A stretch of DNA of 64,000 nucleotides from Phoronis australis (lineage: Eukaryota; Phoronida; Phoronidae), in the NCBI GenBank assembly GCA_002633005.1, contig NMRA01000751.1:49791-113790 (forward strand). Reading direction: 5' to 3'. The notes below the pieces were generated by a model that worked only from the letters and a program-made list of their open reading frames with translations, had not been told where the DNA came from and did no database searches. Position numbers and translations under genes: made by a program. Below, one piece after another: positions 50,101 through 59,100 of this stretch (its first letter is position 1; each line of letters starts with the position of its first letter).

Positions 50101-53100
50101 TCTATTCAAGGGCATGGTCACTATGTCTAGTTACCTAGGTGCCAAATACCAGAATGGACCGGATAGCGATTCTGTGAAAAACTCCAGTGTCGAATATCAA
50201 ACATTCTTGACATTGTCTGCTTATGGTGAACTGCTTGTTTGCATTGCGTATTACATAAGCTGTGTGTCAGTTCTTGCCAGTGAAAATGTGCTAGTTGTTT
50301 TTGCCATTATTTTTAGGATCCATTTTGTCATAAGTGACTTTATAATTTGTGTGGTATTGAGTCACTGACTTGGAGATGGAAACGCGAGCTGCACCGCTCA
50401 CAGCAGGAGGGTTGGGATTTGTCTCCACACGCCTTCCTCATGAGAACAGGGTTACAATATACTTTTATTGACAATGCCATAATGCATACTTTCACCAGTT
50501 GCGCTTCCGTAGTGCATTTCAATTGGAAAGTGGTGACATAGTCTCCCTATTGAACAAGTGCGCAACTGCTGGTGAACTGATGTGTGAACATCCGGCAAAA
50601 TAGGTATAAATTCAGTACCACACTCATGACCCAAGTATGAAGAGTCTGTGTCTCAATAGTGCTGGCGTTTTCACAATTTCTTAATCCGACTTAGGCATGC
50701 TCATTGATGTCATTTTGGATTAATTAATTCTAATTATAAAGATGTGCAAGTAGTCCTGGGGACCCCTCGAATTTATTACAAGACTTATATAACCTAAAAA
50801 GGACTATTAATAAGGATTTGACCAAAGGCAGACTTGGCAAAGATGAGCAAGCAATTATCGTGTTATCAGCTTTCAGCATTGGGTTCGACAAATTTCTGCC
50901 ACTTGATTTTCCACAAAATGGTTACTAATTAAGCCTGAACAATTTATAACATGTCCCAAAATCTCTGAATTTCTTTTTAAGGATGAATATGAAGTTTACA
51001 TGCAACCCAGCCTTCATGTTTTCAGTCATAGTTGAATGTAAGTGTAACTCACACCTGGCGGAAATAAATGAAGTTTGTACAAAACTTGTCATGCCAAGAT
51101 TTACTGAACAGTTCAATCATACATTTTTACTTTGTTATCTGTGATATTAGTGCAATCCTCGATCCATTGTAGCGCACTCGGCGTGACTCAAATGAGGATT
51201 GGGAGATCAACTTCAATGATGTTCAGGTGGGTCCCCGAGTTGGTTCGGGCTCATTTGGGACCGTCTACAAGGGTCACTGGCATGGGCCAGTAGCCATCAA
51301 AAAGCTGAACGTGCTTGATCCTACCCCAGAGCAACTGCGCGCCTTCAAGAATGAGGTTGGTGTGCTGAGGTGAGTTCTAGTTTGTTAAGAACTGGTTTGG
51401 TGTCGTTTTTGTTGGCTGACGAAAGTGTGAGCACAGTCTATTTTGTAGGGTGTGGTCTGCTTAAGCATTGATGGAGTCTGTTATGTCAAGGGATGTAGTC
51501 ATGGAAATCTGAGTGTGGCCTTTTTCATGAGGCATCGTGTTGGAACGTTGGACAGAGTCTGTTTCGTCAACAGCTGTTCACATTGGAAATATTGGCTGAA
51601 CTTGTTTTGCGGTGTTGTTTTTATTTCTATGTTTGTTAAGTCTGTTTTCCCCTAGTGAATTTGATTTACAAAATGTGGATATGAACTTGAACATGCTCAA
51701 TTGTAGTATCATATAGCAGCTATGCCCTTCACAAACCAAGTAGGTACACGTGTATGCGCAATAGCACAAACGAGGGATTTTCCCGGATACGTGACATTTT
51801 AAATAATTTCTTTTTCAGGAAAACACGACACGTGAATATCTTGCTATTCATGGGTTGCACATCCAAGCCAGAACTAGCTATCATCACGCAATGGTGTGAG
51901 GGCTCGAGTCTCTACAAACATCTACATGTTGAGGAAACTAAGTTTGAGATGTTGAAGCTTATTGACATAGCGCGGCAGACGGCACAGGGCATGGAGTGAG
52001 TATGAACACCACCGCAATAATTATTTGCATGAAATTAACATATAATTAGCGATCTACAGTAACAAGTCGTCAGTTTGGGACAGAATATGTCCGACAGTTG
52101 AAATTTCGCTTTGTCAAATTTCTCCACGAAAATAACTTTTCAGGAAAATTTACTTTGCTTTTAGCATTTTTTGGGTGGGATAGCTATTACCAAACAACAT
52201 TTGGTAAAATTTTGAGTATTTGCAACAATGTGGTTAGCCTCTGAAAAATAGAAATATGGCAATTTAAGTAAATTTTTTGTCCAAAATTGAAGAATTTTTA
52301 TCGTATCTTCTTTTCGGGAAAAACTGTGATACTTATATTCATCTCTTGGGACTCTGGAAAATATCAATATTCATGACAAAGAGACAAATGAGCACCTGTT
52401 CCGTAGTTGTCAAAATGCAAAGTTGAAGTGTTACCCGACAGCTCTTTCTTGTTTTGTTAAGTTGAATAGGCAATTGCGGGTGCCTCAAACTTGTGAGTGC
52501 CTCTTAAACCCAGGAAACATCCCTTTTTCTCTTTAGCGGAACTTTAAAATAGTGCTATGTCGTGTGGGAAGTTACAGTAGTCTATGATATGTCAGTGTCT
52601 CCGGAACATTTTGATGGTGCGGCGGGACGGCGGGGAAAAATTCAAATAGTGGAATAGTTCTCCAAGAGTGGGACAGTTGGCAAGTACAACGTACGCTGCC
52701 AGCAAAACAAAATATTGGATTGTTTTTTTACAAATACTGCAAATAACATTCACTTCTCAGAAATCGAATAACGAAAAAGTATTTGGGCCACAGGTAGACA
52801 TAGCATAAATGAATTATTATAGAAATAATTGAAAATAGTAATAATTTTTGCAAACACAAACACAAACCCTTAGGTATGCAAATATGAGTAGTTTTTCGAA
52901 AGTTACGTAAACACACCTGGCCGAAACTTTTCATTTATAATTACAGAACAAACACTTAGAAACCAAAAGTCAGTTCTTTCTGTAAAATGCTGTAAACGTG
53001 ATTTTAACAACCAAAAATATCTTTTTGAAAAACTCCTAGCATGTAGTTTGATAGGTTGTCAAAAGTGGTTCTGAGACTGGAGATGAAAAGATATCAGAGG

Positions 53101-56100
53101 TCCGACTATTCCCGATATCTGGCGTGGGCCACGCGTCAGTGCGTTTAAAGAATGACCAATGTAATTGTCTGGTTTGTTAACTAATTTTGCTGAAAAATCA
53201 CTGGTTGTCTAGAACCATAGCTCAAGAGTTTGGCTTGAACAAATATGTCAAAATGAAAATGAAGCGATGAAAGTAGGCTTGATTTGATAACTACAAAACT
53301 CAATTAAAACTAAGTCAAGCAGACTGCCGGAAATTTACAGTGCAAACTCTCATGGCTAATCTCTTGGTCGTAAGCACTGATAACAGAATACATTGGTCAC
53401 GTGCTGGAGTTGGCATTCCAGGGCTAGAGTTCTATGGTTCTTACAACGCTGGTCTTCTCTGTCTTTTGTAATGGATCGATTAAGACTGTGATGTCATACC
53501 TGTATTAAAATGAATTATAACTTTTATTTTTATTTTTATTTTTATTTTCAGTTACTTACACGCCAAAAACATCATCCACAGGGATTTGAAATCTAACAGT
53601 ATCCTTTGAGGCCATGCACTGGTCTATAGCTGTAAGATTGGATTTGTTCACTTTAAACTAGGCACCTTTAATTTTGTGTTTTTTATGGCTGAAAAACAGA
53701 TGTTTGGGATCTTTGGTTGAGATAGACTTTTTGAAGTTATTATTAGTTTTTAATCATATAAAGCAACAAAATTCCTTGTTTTTTTGATTTTATTGCAAAT
53801 CGCCAATTCTCGGGCATAATCTGCTGAAATTGAGGATAATGTCTACCATACGCTTAAAATACTAAATTGATATTTAACATGTGACATTTTGCTCAGCAGC
53901 AGAGCGTTCGGCTGCTATTATGGTGCTGGTGTGTTTGATTCCACGCTATTGCTAATTTCTGTACAAATATTTTTCTCACCGAGTTTTGTTTTTCGCCCAT
54001 AAGTGTATCTACAAAACCCACTGCAGGATCTTTATTAAATTTAGTAAGTGAATTTATGTGAAGATAACAGACGATGACTGTCAGGCGGATCAAACGGACG
54101 CTGTGCCCACAAGTGGCAATTTCAATTTGTTGTGTTTTCCTTCGTTTCTCTGAAGTTCCTTGACAGATTTTATGAAATATGGCATGATCCCGTTCTTGGA
54201 TGGAGTGTACGTTTTTGCGCCATCTAGTGGCCATTTTTATGATATAAATAAATAACCCTAAAAGCGCACCATTTGCGATGCATTGGTGGGCACATTTCAA
54301 CGCTCCGCGTTGCTCTTGTTACAAAAATACCTCACATTTTGCAAGTTGATTTTTCATAGAAACCAAACTAAGATACTAACTGAAAATTCCTAACAGCGTT
54401 TTTTGAGGTAAGTGGTGAAGTTTTCATTAGAAAGGTTTTATTAAAATCGACCGAAGGATTATTTTGCTGTGAATGTACCTTTCTTAAAAATAAAATTTTG
54501 ACTTCAAAATGTGTTAACGTAATAATAATAACGGCACATAAATATTAAATATTATTTTTATAATCCCCGATCTTTGTCCTTTCGGAAAACATATAATTTT
54601 ACCAGTTGACGGAGTCTGGGTTTTTGATATATGAGATAGAATTGAGACCATTAAATAAGGTTTGATATAACCTGAAGATGAGTGCTTACAAATGGGTAAT
54701 TCTGCTCTTGTGACTTTTGACGTAAGCTGATACTTTGAAAATTATATTGAAACACCCCATTAAAAAGCCATTCCATCGCCTAGTCTCCTTAACTCGCTCT
54801 CCTCAGACATTTTTTTGCATGACGACTTTACGGTCAAGATTGGCGACTTTGGACTGGCCACAGTGAAGACACGGTGGAGTGGTTCACATCAGTTTCAACA
54901 GCCCACTGGCTCCATCTTGTGGATGGTGAGTGAACTACCGCAGCTGCCAAAATGAGTCCACTTTCGTAAAAGTTATGCACTGGATAACAACAGTGGCAAC
55001 GAAGTATATGTCATATTGCCAAGTTGAATAATGCTTTTGATGTCGTGCAAGGGTCACACTTATCCAGTTTATTAACCGCAGCTGTGATGGTCTTCTGCAC
55101 TTCTGTGTGAATGAGTAGTCACAGAATGTAGTTTCCTAGAACTATTATAAGTGTGAAACGGTTATAAACCCGCCTTCCATCACAAAAACACCTGACTAAG
55201 ACCACTTACTGGTCTCAAATTGCTCCTTTGTCAAAGCGGAGGTTATTTTTCGTGCTTTGAAAGAACTGACAGTTCATTAGTGCTGGAGACCAGTCTCTGC
55301 CAGTTCACTTGTCACAGCCGGTCATTGTATGTGCCAAGCATGGTCTCGAAGCGTAACGAACTCTCAAGTCTTTGCAAACCTATAAATCTAAATCACTTCT
55401 CATCTGAGTAAGGAGCAAGCTGCAGTAAATGGTTTAAACCAAAAGTTTGCTTCTTGGGACGGTAAGCGGGATAAGCTTGATTAGCTAAAAAATATTTGAA
55501 CTGCGACAATATATAGCGCCTGTACAATATGGAATTTGGTATTATAATATTGCATAAACTCAAGTTGTTAATGATTGTTCAGGAGCTTGTTTAAATTTAT
55601 AATTTTGGCACAAAGGAAGCATGAGTCGATGCTTTGAGTAGTGTGTTGCGTGTTGATGCTAGCCACAGTTGTATATTACCTTGCAGGCGCCTGAGGTTAT
55701 CCGAATGGAGGAAGAGAATCCATACACACCCCAGTCAGATGTTTACGCGTTTGGCATCTGCCTGTATGAGTTGACTACCAGCCAGTTACCTTACTCACAC
55801 ATAAATAACAAGGATCAGGTACACTAGCTCCACACTTTGTCATAATTAGGGATTAAATGGCTAATAGTGCTTTATGGCTCAAAACTGTGTGACAACCGAA
55901 ATTCATTTTTTTCATCTAATGATGGAAGTTATTGAATTAGTGAAAGTGAATAATATTATCATTAAATATTTACTTATTATTTTTATTATTTAGAGCTGAA
56001 ACAGCCAATGGTGGTGTGAAAATATGGGTGTTGTATACGTCACGTTATTAACTGTGAAATATGGGAAAGTAGAGCCAATCCGTGTAGAGCAGTAGAAGCC

Positions 56101-59100
56101 ATATACAACAGTAGAAGCCCCATTTTACAGTTGGTGTGTAGTCTTCTGGTGAAGTAAATTTGGGTTACCTAAAACATTGATTGAAGACGTGGCTCCTAAG
56201 AAAGCAGTGTTACTGTTGTAAAAACAGCAAAGGTTGAGCAATGGAAATCACGATGCGACTATGGTTAGGCCTCGCTAGTTTCAGTCTGGGTCATCATAAG
56301 TAGGTCAAACTAACTAGCGTCCCCGGCCAACAAAATGAGCCAAAAATGATAACTTCGGTTTTATTTTCATTCGTGGATGGCATCATAACAAGCCATCTAT
56401 CTTTAAGTCGTTAGTTTTTGTAACAGAAATGAAATTCTGTGTAAGACAAGTTTTGTCATTTGTAGCTCTTAAAAGTAGGATGCACAATTGTATGACACAC
56501 ATGCAAAAGATATTTTATAGCAACTCTTGAGCTAAGTATTATATTGACTTAAGTTTTGAATTGGTTGCAAGTGTTCTAGAGGTTTGGTACATGTCTTACT
56601 TTTCTGAAAAAAATGAACCAAAAAATGAAACTGAAGCTCGTCCCGAAACTGAAAACTTTGAGCTGTTTTCAGCCCTTATGATAGTAGTATTGGCGATGGT
56701 TGTGTTCTCATTGATTAGCGTAGATGATTAACATCTTTACATTTGATACAAGTTGACTTTGATCCAGCTTCCTTCTCAAATCAGCAAGGATCTGATTGGT
56801 AAAGTGGAACCTTAGTGATGATCCTGTTAGTAGTGTTACCTGTTGTTTTCATTAAGTGCCTTTATCGTATGCCTGGATGTGGTATCGTTATTGGAAGCTC
56901 TTTGGTGGGTCTTGCTTCTTTTGGATTAGAAAAGATTTTATTCGTGGTTATATGGAGAATCCTACAGGAATCTCTGGTTTATGACATGGGCAAAACCTCT
57001 TGGAAATTTTGTCAAAATTCTGAGATTTGACGAGGGATTTTGACGAAATTTCCAAGAGGTTTTGCCCAAGTCATAAAGCTGAGATGAGTGTAAGATTTGT
57101 TTTCTCACATGAAGTGTAAAAATGATCTTTTGTGCTAAAAAATTTGACGTGTCTGAAACTTTCAACCACATGACGCAACTTTTGTAAAAACATGCTTCCG
57201 CAGTGTAAAGTAATTCAGTTGCTTTTTGTTAATAGTTTTGTTTTAAGCTTAACAATTGTAAATTGCATTCAGGTTTCGTAGCAAATATTCAAGTTAGAAT
57301 CTAATAAATAGTCTGAAGTAATATTAAATATTGATAAATAACAGTCAGCAATGCTTCCCCGCGTGTGAGCACTGAATTGACCTTCAAACAGCACAGCTAG
57401 AAAGTCTCACTGCATTCCTTGAGTTGGGCAGGTCTCTCTTTGAATGAACGCAGATATGAAATTCATCGTCGAAGATGAGTCCGTTCAAGAAGTTTTTAGC
57501 ATGTCCTGACTGGAGTATGTATAGTTGCGACACCCGATTTGTCAATCATAACCATGTCACCTTCTCGGAATTCCGGCATTGTTTGTTGACAAGCGTTTGG
57601 TTGGTTTAGTGTTTTGCAGACGATAAAATGTAAGACGTATGGATTTTTGCTTTCCACTACTTTGTGACTTGCCCATGTAATATCAAAAAAATTACATACT
57701 CAGTGTTATTAACCAGTCTTGTCGTAACACATTTCAGGTCATGTGAGAAAATAACGGTTGTTATTCTTGTTACTGCATGACTCTTATTTCTGCAGATACT
57801 TTTCATGGTTGGCAAGGGTTACCTGAGACCGGACTTATCAAAGTGCCGGTCAGACACACCCAAGGCATTCAAGCGACTATTGCAGGACTGTTGCAAGTTC
57901 AACCGCGACGAGCGACCATTGTTCCCACAGGTAAAATATTTTGAGATCTAGGATTTTCTGTGAAACTTTATTTTTGTCTCATTTTTTGAAATTTGAATCT
58001 GCTGTTGTGATATGCAGTGCTTTTATTGAAGATTTTAAGGATGGTGAGGATGTGGTTATGCGTATGAAACTTAGTAAACGGTGTTCGTAAGCACTAAGAC
58101 TTGCTTTATCAAATTAACTGTTTAGAGCCAAGTTGTAACCAAAGGGCAATGAAAATTCATTAATCAATACATTCATAGAAATATTACTAATAGAAAATTA
58201 GTGGCACAATAAATAGTTTAATTCATAAAGGTTGAGAATAAGTGCTGTACCTTCATGTGACGTTCTACATTTTAATTTTGATTGAATATATGGTAGATTA
58301 TAGACAACATAGTCGCAACTCCGACATTTTCCTTTGGAATATCCTAGAGGAGGCGCCACTCTCCTCAATGACCAATCTCGGCCTCTGATTAGTATATTGT
58401 GATGGGGAACTAATCAAGTAACTTCGACATTGTAAAATTGTAAAATTATGGAATTCATCGTTTTCCCTGACAAGTGTCTTACAAATGAGACAAAAGCAAA
58501 GTTGATGTGACTTATACATGCAAAACGCACCAAAAAAAAAAGCAGCCAGTGACCATATGGAACTTTCCTGTGACATTTTGAAAATTTTGAGATGTGGCAA
58601 ATTGTAACTTGCCATTAAACAAGAATTGAATGCAATCTGCGTGAGGGACTGTCTCATTACTTCTGGGAGAGAAGAACATTTCCAGACGGTATCTCTGAGA
58701 TCTAATTGAAGGGTTTTGACGAAACTTGACACAGAGACAAGTGACAGCAATCTGCTGGCACCATTCAATTTTCAGATGAATTCGATTCCTTTAGAATCCG
58801 TTTTGGTTTCGACTAGAACCTTTCCACTATTTTTAAGCATATGGTGTTTTCAGATCGTCTCTTTTTCTGCCAGTTTGACCTTTGGGCAGTCCAGCGTCCA
58901 GTAAGTGAGTGTCCTGGGCTAGATTTTAGAAAGGGCACGACCTTGACTTGTGTAATTTTAGGTACTACAATTTTTTAGTTTGGAATTGAATCTCAGTTGC
59001 ATTGAAAAGCATCATTTCTTTTTGGTCGGCATTATGAAATCCAGGGAATACAGAAATACACAACTGAATTTAAAGTAAAAAACTTGACAATGACAGACAA

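Noticed and set aside
50114-50368. Possible extra RAF exon ([19 protein letters not shown])
   Set aside because: No in-frame donor that would restore the kinase frame.
58298-58768. 156-codon minus-strand open frame in RAF intron 17
   Set aside because: No recognised family, no splice or promoter context, and part overlaps a repeat-like stretch. Length alone is not enough in AT-rich intron sequence.
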